DNA from: Psoroptes ovis
Taxonomy: Eukaryota > Arthropoda > Arachnida > Sarcoptiformes > Psoroptidae
Direction: 5' to 3'
Length of the DNA stretch: 64,000 nt
NCBI GenBank assembly: GCA_002943765.1
Contig: PQWQ01000006.1
Coordinates: 3,658,001-3,722,000 of the forward strand
The position numbers were made by a program, and so were the translations under genes. A model generated the notes under the pieces. That model was not told the DNA's origin. It searched no databases and worked only from the letters and a program-made list of their open reading frames with translations. Positions 1 through 10,128 of the stretch are shown here, piece after piece (position 1 is the first letter of the stretch; each line of letters opens with the position of its first letter).

Positions 1-616
1 AAATCATCAATGACAAATATGTTACGATCAAGTCCAAATATGCTTTGGTAAGATCAAAATTACATGTCTGTTTGGAAAACAATGAAGATTATAAAAACAT
101 AAAAAGTCTTAGAGAATAACTCACGATATCAAGAGAAATTTGACAAGTGTCCATGGTCGTTAATAATTCACTAACATGATCTTTAAATTCTAATAAATCA
201 ACGAATGTCAAATAATATAACTGCAATGATTTTGTTATATTTTCTTTAAATTGACTCAAAGCACCAAATTGACTCTGTAATTACGAAAATAATGATTGGA
301 TGGAATTTCTTAAGTGAAACAACTTCAATTAGACATACGTTATTTTTGTAATCTGAAATAACGGGAAATTTTCTCACAGCATGTTTGATGATTGATTCCA
401 TTGATTTATCCAATAGAAATTGTGGCTTTAATTTTGGATCGCTACATGTCTGAAGAAGAAAAATGAGATATTTAATTTTGGTCAACGAAAATAATAATGT
501 TTAAAAACAATCACCTTTTTAATATTGTAGATTCTTGTAAGCATACCGATTCCACGATCATTTAAGATCGTCAATTTTTCAGCCAATTTATGTTCGGATA
601 TTTTTTTCGATCTCAT
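1..616 (-). CDS. NCKAP1: NCKAP1/HEM (WAVE complex subunit), 5' part only
   Basis: This is the N-terminal part of the Nck-associated protein 1 family, a core subunit of the WAVE regulatory complex that couples Rac signalling to Arp2/3 actin assembly at the plasma membrane. Four exons are visible on the minus strand: 616-515, 449-339, 274-125 and 67-1, with introns of 57-65 nt. All have GT-AG ends and join in frame (phase 0). The first exon carries the family's hallmark stretch LAEKLTILNDRGIGMLTRIY. Later exons match the human protein around YYLTFVDLLEFKDHV and NFDLTKAYLDLI, from recalled sequence. The start is the first ATG (616-614), preceded by the short intergenic gap shared with the Twinkle gene. 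The remaining roughly 1,000 residues lie beyond the window. Confidence is high for the family; the exact 5' UTR is unknown. Confidence 0.93.
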
Positions 617-964
617 TTTATCAAAATTTGATTACAAATTCAATCAATAATAAAAATAATAAAATGAAAAATAGGATACAAAATATCCTAAAATAAATAA
701 AAACAATTGACAGAGGATTTAATGGGTGCGATCACTTTTGTCAATTGCATAAATAAAAACAAATTATCCACTATTTTGACAGCCAACAACAAATCAAGGT
801 TAAAATGGAAACAAATTCTTGTTGCTTATTTCATATTTTAAATTGCAAGAAAGATGCTGATTCCATTTAATTGTAATGGAATTGTAAGAATAATGCGCAA
901 CAATTAAAAACCGCCAATTCACATGTGATTTATTAATTTCTAAAGGATTATCATTTACTTAAAC
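617..964. promoter_or_regulatory. Divergent intergenic region NCKAP1 / Twinkle
   Basis: These 348 bases lie between two divergently transcribed start codons, so both promoters must be here. The stretch is AT-rich with A- and T-runs. I see no RNA gene, no conserved core-promoter motif I would defend, and no long ORF. Confidence 0.5.
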
Positions 965-2960
965 ATGTTATTTAAATCCATCATTAGACATAATATTATT
1001 CGTCATATTAAATTCAATGAAAATTTTTTGATCAATCATGACAATCAATCAAGACATTTTTACAATCAAATCGAGAATCAACAGATGTCGACGATATTTT
1101 TTCATCAAAATTTTGGAAAATTTTCAAATAATAAAGGTACTATTAGATTGTTTTCCACTTTGAATGATGGAAATTCATTCAATAATAATGATTTGAATGA
1201 TTTCCGATCGATAAGGTAAATTACAGAGATAATATTTAAAATGATATTCAATAAAATTTTGAATCAATTTTTCATAGTTCTCAAAATAAAAGATTAATCG
1301 CCAAATATTTGGGATTAAAATCATCTTTCATCAATGACATTGGGGCGAAAATTTCTAATGATAATCAACAGATTATGTTCAATTTCTTTTCAATGATAGA
1401 TGATGATCATTTTGATTCATTTCCATTATATTTCGAAGATGTAAATAAAAATTTTCTCAACAATAAAGAATCAAGAAATGGTATCGTCCAAGATAAAAGA
1501 AATAGCACAGAATTCTTATTTTATTCATTTGATATATCAGAAGAAATGAGAAATTTAGACCAAATTTTTGAATCAACTGACAATAAATTATTGGTCATTT
1601 TTGAAGATTTATTTGATGCATTAGCATTTTATCAACAAACGAAATTGCCAACAATTGTTATTCGATTATTGAATGATGAGAATGTTATTTTTAAAAATTT
1701 TTGTCATAAATTAGATAACCAATTCAAGAAAATAATTTTATGGACAAAACATGGTTCTAAATTCGAAAAGCTGCGGAAAAAGTGCATCGAAAATTTTAAC
1801 GAAAGAAAAATTCAATTCATTAATTCAAAATCAACAGCAACGCAGCTGCTTGCCGAAGATCCCAAAACTAAATTTGATTCACAACTGCTAAATGCAACAC
1901 CATTAAGGCATCCATCTATATTGAGTTTCAACGATTTAAAGGATGATGTTTTTAATGAATTCAGTGATCCAACCATTGTTGGCGTGCAATGGTCAAGATT
2001 CCCTAAATTAAATGAACATTTAAAAGGTCATCGTTCAGGTGAATTGACCATCATAACTGGACCAACTGGTTGTGGAAAAACAACATTCGTTTCTGAATAT
2101 TCATTAGATCTTTGTATGCAAGGTGTGCCAACATTATGGGGCAGTTTTGAAATAAAAAATATCAGATTAATGAAATTAATGATGACACAGTATGCGCAAA
2201 AAAATCTCACATTCACCAATAAAAATGAATTTGAGCGCGAAGCCGAATCATTTTCAAAATTGCCATTATATTTTATGAAGTTTCATGGGCAAACAGAAAT
2301 TGATTTAATCATGAAAGCTGCTGAGCATGCTGTTTTGACATTAAATATTAAACACATAGTCATCGATAATTTACAATTTATGTTAGGTAATAAATTAATT
2401 GATTTTATTAATCTGAATTTATTTGATATAAATTCATTTATTTTTTAAAAATAATTTTCAAATTCATAGGAATGAATGTTGATTCAAATTATGATCGTTT
2501 CTTGAAGCAAGATTTTCTCATCAGTTGTTTACGACAATTTTCCACCGATTATGATTGTCATATAACATTAGTTGCTCATCCTCGCAAAGAAAAAGAAGAG
2601 ATTACATTGTCTAATAATTCACTATATGGCGGGATTAAAGCAAGCCAAGAAGCTGATAATGTAATGATTATTATGAATAAATTCAATGCACGCTATCGTT
2701 GTAACAAGTACATACAAATTACGAAAAATCGTTATTATGGCAGTTTAGGTGTTGTACCATTATATTTTGACAAAGTATCATCATGTTTCTCATCATCACC
2801 ATCATCGAACGCAACAACACTGTCTTCTTCATTACAAAATTCAGAATCAATTACCTCAACATATGACAGACATCAAACATTAAACTTTGATAATGAACCT
2901 ATTAAAACAGATTCGATATCCGATGTATATCGAATGCGATGTTTGATAGAAAATCAATGA
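965..2960 (+). CDS. TWNK: Twinkle mitochondrial DNA helicase
   Basis: This is a hexameric 5'-3' helicase of the DnaB/RecA-like family that unwinds mitochondrial DNA for replication. Three exons (965-1215, 1278-2386, 2470-2960) splice in frame (phases 2 and 1) into about 616 aa, close to the 684 aa human protein. The C-terminal helicase domain is clear: Walker A GPTGCGKTT, Walker B IVIDNLQF, and the AHPRKEKEE and KASQEADNV segments. The N-terminal half corresponds to the primase-like region but is diverged, and I see no cysteine zinc-binding cluster, consistent with loss of primase function in animals. The N-terminus is rich in Asn, Ile and basic residues and probably includes the mitochondrial presequence. 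The C-terminal tail after about residue 560 is Ser-rich and unconserved. It converges with the orphan gene downstream. Confidence 0.93.
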
Positions 2961-3114
2961 TATTTTTGTATAAATTTTGCATTGCATATAATTTTTTTTT
3001 TCAATTTACTTAAAATAAAAAATCAATATTTTTAAATCACCGGTTTTTCAACTTTATTTTGAGTAAAAAGAAAAAAATATAAAAATTCATCATCATTATC
3101 ATTTTATTAGATTT

Positions 3115-4902
3115 TTATGATTTATTATTCATTAAATTTTTAAAAAATTCTTTGAATCGACTAGTCACTGGTCTTGGATGATTAGTTGATAAATGATGAT
3201 CAGGATACGATTCGTGAACCATCAATGGTAATCTAAATGTTGGTATATTCATTTTAGATGTCTGTTCATCTGTTACCGAATTCGATGACAATGCTTTTGG
3301 TCCTTTCACAATGATTGGCTCAATTTCACTAGCAGCTGTTAAATATTTATTTTCATTTTTGCCATAATATTGTTCCATCATTGAATCGGGATGAGATGAT
3401 TGCTGTTGTGAGACAGATTCTGAGGAACCTGAATGATTATCATCATTCAATGATGATTGATGAAAATATTCTTGCTGTGAATTGCTTGATTGAGGATTAC
3501 TCTGCATAAAACTTGATTCTTCAAGTGATTCTAATTGATGATTATTTTTTGCTGACATTTGCTTTGATTTTGGCGATGAAAATAGATCACCAAATGAATT
3601 AGTGGAATCATCATCGAATGATTCAAATAATTTCTTATAATAATTCATTTTTTCATCAGATAATTTATCATTAGATTTTTCTGATTGTTCAAGATGGTTT
3701 ATTGATGAGGATGGTTTGCCAAAATTCATATCGTTCATTTTCATTTCTTCATTATTATTCCATGATGGTGTTTGAATCGGTGCTGACATGAAATTCGATT
3801 CAATTTTCATCGGTGAATCTTGAAACTTTGACGTTTCAATATCATTATCGTTGTTAGCATCAGCAGTTGGTGTGTAATTATCTACATAACGATTTTTACC
3901 ACCGGTGATTGATTCCATCGATTCAAAATTGGCAAAATTTTGACTGTTTTTAATTGGTGAAGTTGCTGTCATTTGCTGATGATTAATCGGTTTGGTCAAA
4001 AATTTTGGTTTAGCATTTGTTGACTGATGACTGAGAACATTATCAGGGAGACGATGATTATGATGATAATTATGACTATGAGTGTGATCGGCATAATCCA
4101 TGTAATGTGAAGATGGGACATGTTGATGTCGTTGTTGCTTAGGTGAATGTTGTAATGGAATCATATTATTAATCATTGGTGCTGGCATAATATTCAATGG
4201 TATCATTGCATTTTGCATTTCACCAATGGTGCCTTCATCCATATAAGGCGCAGAATTAGGCAAAAATTTTGATGACATTGGATTCAAACCATTATAACTT
4301 GGATAAGATGGTTGAGCAAATAGATTTGGTTGTTGATCAAAATCGTTCAATAATTTCATCGGATCATAATTTAGATAGAATGGATTCTGATTATTTTTAT
4401 TATTATCATTATTGTTCACATTGCTTGTTTCCCCATTTTTAGTGTCATTTGCTTTGTCTGTCATATTTTTAGGACTGTCATCATGAACTTTTATGATGTT
4501 TGATGAACTAGGTAATAAATTACTTATAACATCTGGTACTTGTATTGTTAATGGTCTAATCCATCGATTTAATCCGATTGTAACTGCTTTTCTTCGTTCA
4601 GCAAATAATTTTGATTTTGGAGACGCAGATACTGTGGATGAAACTCTTGGACGTGAAGATGCTCTTGGACGTGTAGATACTCTTGGACGCGAAGATGCTG
4701 ACGATGATGAAGGGGCTCTAAATGGTAGTGATGCACTTAATGATTGTGCAGTTGATGATAACATTGATGCTGCACTAGCCGATATAAATTTATTCATCAA
4801 TTTATCAAGATTTGAATCATCTGCATTCGTTGCTGATGGCGATAATGATAACAAAAATATCATCAGCAAAAATGATAAAGAAATTGATTTTGAGATGAAC
4901 AT
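3115..4902 (-). CDS. Orphan low-complexity secreted protein (595 aa)
   Basis: I do not recognise this protein. It is a single ATG-started exon of 595 codons with a typical signal peptide (hydrophobic FLLMIFLLSLSP, cleavage likely near SATNADD, residues 20-28). The mature chain is low-complexity: a Ser/Arg-Pro segment with repeated RPRVS/RPRAS units (about residues 72-92), then long Asn-, Gln-, Ser-, His- and Met-rich stretches. Only the last 35 residues (from about TFRLPLMVHESYP, ending in a basic FKEFFKNLMNNKS) look less repetitive. There are no cysteines and no second membrane segment, so an extracellular, possibly matrix or cuticle-associated, disordered protein is the most I would say. 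Full-length openness in an AT-rich background argues that it is real. A large 5' gap (more than 3 kb) precedes it, leaving room for complex regulation. Confidence 0.75.
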   Translation of the reverse strand: MFISKSISLSFLLMIFLLSLSPSATNADDSNLDKLMNKFISASAASMLSSTAQSLSASLPFRAPSSSSASSRPRVSTRPRASSRPRVSSTVSASPKSKLFAERRKAVTIGLNRWIRPLTIQVPDVISNLLPSSSNIIKVHDDSPKNMTDKANDTKNGETSNVNNNDNNKNNQNPFYLNYDPMKLLNDFDQQPNLFAQPSYPSYNGLNPMSSKFLPNSAPYMDEGTIGEMQNAMIPLNIMPAPMINNMIPLQHSPKQQRHQHVPSSHYMDYADHTHSHNYHHNHRLPDNVLSHQSTNAKPKFLTKPINHQQMTATSPIKNSQNFANFESMESITGGKNRYVDNYTPTADANNDNDIETSKFQDSPMKIESNFMSAPIQTPSWNNNEEMKMNDMNFGKPSSSINHLEQSEKSNDKLSDEKMNYYKKLFESFDDDSTNSFGDLFSSPKSKQMSAKNNHQLESLEESSFMQSNPQSSNSQQEYFHQSSLNDDNHSGSSESVSQQQSSHPDSMMEQYYGKNENKYLTAASEIEPIIVKGPKALSSNSVTDEQTSKMNIPTFRLPLMVHESYPDHHLSTNHPRPVTSRFKEFFKNLMNNKS

Positions 4903-7650
4903 TTTGAATTTATTTTTTTTTCTTTGAAAATTTTTTATTTAAAAAAAAATTTTTTTTTTTTGAATTCAAATTACTTGAAAAAAATTTGGAAATTTAATTT
5001 CAGTTTTTCAAAAATATGCGAAAAATATTTTCAAACACCAAAAATCATACTAAAAGAAAAAATATTTACTTCATTCATTCAAAAACGAATCATGAATAAA
5101 ACAAAACAAAAAAAATATGTTCATAACTAAACGATTAACAAATCGATTGTGAATGAAAATTTATCATAATTCAGTCTTCTTATTAACCGAAAAATTTCAG
5201 TTTTCTATTAAAAAAAAAAAATATTTTTATTTTTTGTTTCAAAAAAAAAAAAAAAAGATAAATCAATTCAATTTGTTGTTGTTGTTTTTTTCTTTTTGTT
5301 TTCTTCAACACATTCATATGCAAAATATGTGAAGACCAAAAAAAAAAAAAAAAGGAAAATAAAGATTAAAAAAAAAATAGAATAAACGCTTGATAAAACA
5401 AGGAGAAATGTAAAAAAATATGATTTGAATTGAATGAATTTGAAAATCTTTTTTTTTGAATCTTTGAGATGAACGAATGAATGGAAAAAATAGATTATGA
5501 ATTATGGAGAAATTATGAAATCAAATTGAAATGTGATAAGCTAACAAAAACTGTATTTGAAGCTTGGATTTATTTTTCTTTGCACAAAACGAAAAAAAAG
5601 TATTATGTTTATAATCAGGTAAATTGGTCCAAAAAAAGGGAAAAAAAGTCTCGAAACATGAGAATTTTCATATTTTATTTTTTCGGTAATATTTTTTGAC
5701 ATTACACAACACATTCAGAATGTAAAAACACATTACAAACTTCATATGTTGAATGTGTTTCCATTTTGTTTCCGTTTCTGTTGTGTTCTGGTTGATCAAA
5801 CATTTATATTTTCTTTTCTTTTCTATTTTTTCGATATCCAGTTTCTCTATGGTCATTATTATTTGAACAATGATTTTCGATTTCAATTTATTCAATTATT
5901 TATTTTTATTTTATTTTTATTTTTTTTTTACCCAATTTTCATCTTTTTTGAATGAATCATTTGATGATAAATTATTCAATTATTTCTTTGTATTTTATTT
6001 TATTTTGACTTTGAATCAATTATTCGTTTCTAAATTTTGATTTTTCAAAATGAAACAATAGAATGTTGTATCGATAATTTTTGGTAACTGAATATATTTG
6101 GATAATCAGTTGAATTCAAATGAAATTGTTTGATGATAATTGTTTATTTTTATATTCGCTTTTTATTTCATTTTGATTGACCATTGGATATATTTTTCCA
6201 TTCGAAAGAAATTATAATTATAAACACATTTATTTGATTTCATTTCAATTTGAACATGATAAATTTGTTTTGTACTTTTCTGAATCAATAACAAGTAGGA
6301 GCGATCAATGATGATCATATACTATGGCTATGATGGCTACCATTTTTTTCTTGATTTACTGGTACCATTCACCATAAATTTATAATCAAACAAACTAACG
6401 CTTTAAACATTTGTTATCTATCTATCTCTGTGTTTATACATTTATTGTACTTTTGTTGCCATTTTTATATATCATAAATTTAAAATAATTATCATTATCA
6501 TTATTATTACTATTATCGTATGGTCAGTGATTATTTACGAATGAAGAAATGAATTTATTTTAAAATTAAAAAATAGATTTCCTTGATTTAAAATTTCATT
6601 TGTTTCATTTGAAAATTTAACAAAATTTAAAAAGTGAAATTTTATAAGGAATTAAATTTTACCATTTTCGATTGTGAAATAATTTAAAACAAAAATTTAG
6701 GACAAAAGAATAATTAAGACTTCAAATCTATTTGCCAGAGCGAACAAACGACAAGAAAATGCATTATTAATTCAAATTAAGCGATTCACAATCGATTATC
6801 ATCATAAATGACAATAGCCTTATTGATTTAACACACACACACTTTTATTGATTTTAAAATTCAAATTCTAAAATATAGATAGAATTAAAATATACCCCAT
6901 TCTTCTGAATGAAATGCTTCAATTTAGGGCTAAGAATCGATAATTATCGACTATGAATAAATGGAAAAATGAAAAAACAAATGTAAATTTGTTTTTTATT
7001 TTACCATGGTAACTGTGGTAAATTTTTAAAATAAAAAAAAATTTTCAAAATTTAAATGATATAAGAAATCGATGGCCAAGAGAATGAAACAAAAAAAAGT
7101 TTGAAAATAAAAATATGATCTCAAATTTGATCATATCGCGATCATTATTTGCGTTCATTAGTTTCATTTGATTCAAATATCAAATATTTGTGAAAATATT
7201 CGGTAAAAAATTTATCTACATAACATTACAATTGAAAATCTACACTGGTAATTTCATTAGTGTTTACCGATTTATTAAATTAGAAATTTAAGAAATTGAA
7301 AACAACAATACACAAAAAAAACAAATGAAAAAAATACTTTCGCTTCAATTATTATAATTATTAATTATTTTCATAAGCAAAAAAAATTATCATTTCATTG
7401 TCATAATTTTTCGTTATTTTTTGCTTCATCTGCCAATGATAATCAAGAAAAAATAATGAAAATAATTTGTCAAAAGTAAAAGCAAAAAAAGACAAAATTA
7501 TTTTTCCATTGTATATCACGCTGTATACACTACCATACATTCAATTTTTCATATCTAATAAAATGTTTTTACAAATCATTATTATTAACGCATAAGTGAT
7601 CTGAATGAACATTGCTTTTTTCAATGAATTCAAATTAAAAATCCAGAAAA
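4903..7650. other. Long gene-poor intergenic stretch
   Basis: These 2.7 kb lie upstream of the orphan secreted gene. Composition is extremely AT-rich with many A- and T-runs (for example near 5210-5250 and 5338-5355) and a short CA run near 6832-6841. Short ORFs here (5481-5699, 5668-5895, 5746-5955) are hydrophobic or lysine-rich translations of homopolymer-like DNA and look like chance. I see no RNA gene. It probably contains the 5' UTR and regulatory DNA of the gene starting at 4902. Confidence 0.4.
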
Positions 7651-7752
7651 TTAAGTCAACTTATTAATAGCTGAAATGAAATATACAACAACACCGAAAA
7701 CAACAATTGCAAAAACAACGACGATTATAACATAGTTTTTTTTTAGTTCCAT
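7651..7752 (-). CDS. Candidate 33-aa transmembrane microprotein
   Basis: This small ORF lies within the gene-poor gap. It encodes 33 residues: a short charged N-terminus (MELKKNY), an almost uninterrupted Val/Ile/Phe membrane helix of about 22 residues (residues 8-28), and a short polar tail ending INKLT. The start codon has a good animal context (A at -3, G at +4). Size and topology resemble the SERCA-regulating micropeptides of animals (sarcolamban, phospholamban, DWORF), but I see no diagnostic residue pattern, so that is only an analogy. Its codons mix GTT, GTC, ATC and ATT rather than the A/T-run translations typical of chance ORFs here. It could also be the last exon of an undetected gene or noise. 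Confidence 0.4.
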   Translation of the reverse strand: MELKKNYVIIVVVFAIVVFGVVVYFISAINKLT

Positions 7753-8313
7753 TTCTCTTTCAATATATTTAATTGTGTTTATATCGACGAACAAAAAAAA
7801 AACATATTGGTTAATTGTTAATCTTTTGTCTTGATTTATCTTCAGCGATATTTTTGGATTAAAAATTTTGATTTTTTTTCCTCTTAATTTAAGAAAATAT
7901 AATTTCCAACAAAAAAGTCGAGAAAAAAATCAAAGATATTGTATTGGTTCATTATTTTTGTTCTATCAAAATTAAGATATCGGTTCAATTTTTTTGAATT
8001 TTTTACTTGATTACTGTCAGCAATCATTATCAGAAAATTGTAATAATAATAACAATAAAAATAATTAATCAAATTGATCGAATAATGATCGACAAAGTTG
8101 TCAAAATATTTTTATAAGAACTTTTAGTATATCGAAGGCAAAAAACGAGGAAAATTTATGATAGATTAGGTGTTATTTTTATTTATTTACTTTATTCAAA
8201 TTTTTAGCAATTCGACTGAGATTTTGATTGATTAATTGAAATTTTTTTTTTTGAATTTTTCAAAAATAATTGAATAAGGGCTATTCACCATAAAAAAATA
8301 TCAAACAATAACC
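7753..8313. other. Intergenic spacer between two microprotein candidates
   Basis: These 561 bases separate the divergent small ORFs. The only ORF above 60 codons (7884-8072, minus) translates Tyr/Asn/Phe-rich low-complexity DNA and looks like chance. If both small ORFs are real, their promoters lie here. Confidence 0.3.
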
Positions 8314-8493
8314 ATGAGACCTTGGGTATTGGTCCTTATTGTTTCATTTATTGCATATTTATTTTTCATTAAATTAAATCGATGGAAACCGGGCGCTGGA
8401 ATGAAATTTCGTAAAACTATCGATGATAATAATCATCAACAACATCATTATTATTATTATCGCAATCAAACAAATAAAATAAACAATCAATAA
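8314..8493 (+). CDS. Candidate 59-aa single-pass membrane microprotein
   Basis: This ATG-initiated ORF of 59 codons starts in the context AACCATGAG. The product begins MRPWVLVLIVSFIAYLFF, a signal-anchor-like helix of about 17 residues, followed by a basic and aromatic juxtamembrane stretch (KLNRWKPGAGMKFRK, residues 20-34) and a low-complexity His/Tyr/Asn tail. Trp-Lys-Pro-Gly after a single N-terminal helix is the kind of conserved core seen in small integral membrane or mitochondrial assembly factors, but I cannot name a family. An AATAAA-like string overlaps the stop region. The low-complexity tail is typical of proteins of this genome rather than of spurious ORFs. Confidence is moderate; transcript evidence is needed. 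Confidence 0.4.
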   Translation: MRPWVLVLIVSFIAYLFFIKLNRWKPGAGMKFRKTIDDNNHQQHHYYYYRNQTNKINNQ

Positions 8494-9061
8494 ATTATTA
8501 GAAAAAGAAAAATGAAACAATATTATGAACACACAATATGTATACAAAAATAGATAACTACTATGTAAAAATTACTTATCAATGAAATGGATGATGATTT
8601 TCTGTTGTAGCTTTTTTCTTTGTTCAGTTCAGTTGATACCTTGTTCACATTTTGCTTCTGTATTTTATTATTAACTGAAATAATGAATGAAAACATAGAA
8701 ATATTCATATATTTACAATATAACAAGATGTAATTATCATTATCTCTGGTATTATTATCATTGTTATTACTATCATTGTTATTTATAATTATTGATATTA
8801 TAATCATCATTTATCATTAGTCACAAGTCAAACATGAAATTTTGAAAATTTTTACACTTTTTTTTTGTTGTGTCGTTTTCATTTTTTTTTCTTTTCGTTT
8901 AATCATTGTAAATTTTCAGTTTCAATTATCTTTGTTTCACTTAGCTTTTTATTATGATGATTTTTTGATTGACGATAATGTATCAATAAATTAAAAAAAA
9001 AAGAAAATGAAAAAAAAAAATATTTGAACACATGAGTCAATTTTTTTTTTTTAAATAACTT
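8494..9061. other. Intergenic spacer
   Basis: These 568 bases lie between the 59-aa ORF and the 3' end of the RING-CH gene. They contain TTATCATT-type simple repeats (about 8735-8815) and A- and T-runs. The minus-strand ORF 8523-8810 is Asn/Asp/Ile low-complexity translation of this repeat and was not accepted as a gene. Confidence 0.35.
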
Positions 9062-9929
9062 TTAATTGTCTTTTTTATTATGAATTGAAGCTGGAGTTTT
9101 TGTCGGTGCATTTCGAAAATATTTGCCAACGTTTTTCATACCAGAAACACGTACAAATGAATTTAGTAATAAATTTTGCTGCTGTTGTTGTTGCTGCTGA
9201 TGCTGCTTAGATTGATTCTGATCATCATTTTTGTCAGTTTTATTAATTAAAGTAATCATATTATCATCATCATTGTAAGGTATTATTTGTATCGAATAAT
9301 TTTGTTTTTGCCAATCACGAAATTCATTTAAAATTTTTATTGCAAACCATAACAATGTTAATATTATGATTGTACAACGTATTATTGGTATGAATATTGA
9401 TAATAAAACATATAAAATTCGATGACGATTATCATCGAAAATTTCTGAATTATCGTTCGCTAAAATATAACCAATCATTGATATGAATATAACATGACTT
9501 AATCGTTTTAATAATTGTATGAATGTATTTAAATATACTTTACTATTTGATTTTTTCTACATGTGAAAAAAATTTTGTATTGTTAAAATGTAAAGTGAGT
9601 TTTCTATCTAGCATTTCATTTAATTGTTTGAATTGAATACATACTATCAAATGATCATGATTGTTGTTGTAATTTAACCAATCAAAAAAATTTCTTTTAT
9701 ATAAAATAATTTGAAATTCATACCGGCAAATATCACATTTTGTTTGTTTTGTAATCTCCAGAAATTTTTCCAAACATTTTTGATGGACATAAGCGAATGA
9801 TCCTAAACATTTACATGCAGTGATGAATTTATTTTGTCCCTCGTTGCCAGTACGACAAATACGACATAAACGTTTACGAAAAATTCGTTCTAAATCATTT
9901 TGATCGATTTCAAAATTATTATTGGCCAT
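9062..9929 (-). CDS. MARCH-type RING-CH membrane E3 ubiquitin ligase
   Basis: This is a membrane-anchored E3 ubiquitin ligase. Residues 21-70 form a C4HC3 RING-CH finger (CRICRTGNEG, CKC, HQKC, CDICRYEF). After it come two hydrophobic segments in the MARCH arrangement: the first around SHVIFISMIGYIL, the second around ILYVLLSIFIPII through TLLWFAIKILNEF, followed by a cytosolic Gln-rich tail (CAG/CAA run). I join exons 9929-9645 and 9556-9062 (intron 9644-9557, donor GTATGT, acceptor TTTTTTTCACATGTAG), which keeps the frame and gives 259 aa. Without splicing the frame stops after the RING domain. The nearest human relatives are MARCHF2/3/8 (endosomal or plasma-membrane trafficking ligases); which one is uncertain. 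It lies just downstream of the MFSD6-like gene on the same strand. Confidence 0.85.
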
Positions 9930-10128
9930 TTTTTGATAATAATCGAAAAATTACGATTCGAGGCTTTTAAAATATTTAGTTTCATTTATTTGAAACAAAA
10001 TTAAAATTAATCAAATTATAAATGAAACAAACGTCATTTAATCATAAATTATGAATCACAGTCAATAAATGGGAGTATTTTCATTTTTTTTTACTTTTTA
10101 AAATATTTGAGGATGATTCCAAAGAACT

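Noticed and set aside
5481..5955. Three overlapping ORFs of 69-75 codons
   Set aside because: Phe/Tyr/Lys-rich translations of A- and T-runs on both strands; no start context or conserved feature.
8523..8810. 95-codon minus ORF
   Set aside because: It consists mainly of Asn/Asp/Ile translation of a TTATCATT-type simple repeat, with no domain.
9543..9929. RING-CH gene apparently broken into two ORFs (pseudogene or frameshift)
   Set aside because: A canonical GTATGT donor at 9644 and a TTTTTTTCACATGTAG acceptor ending at 9557 join the halves in frame and restore the first membrane segment.
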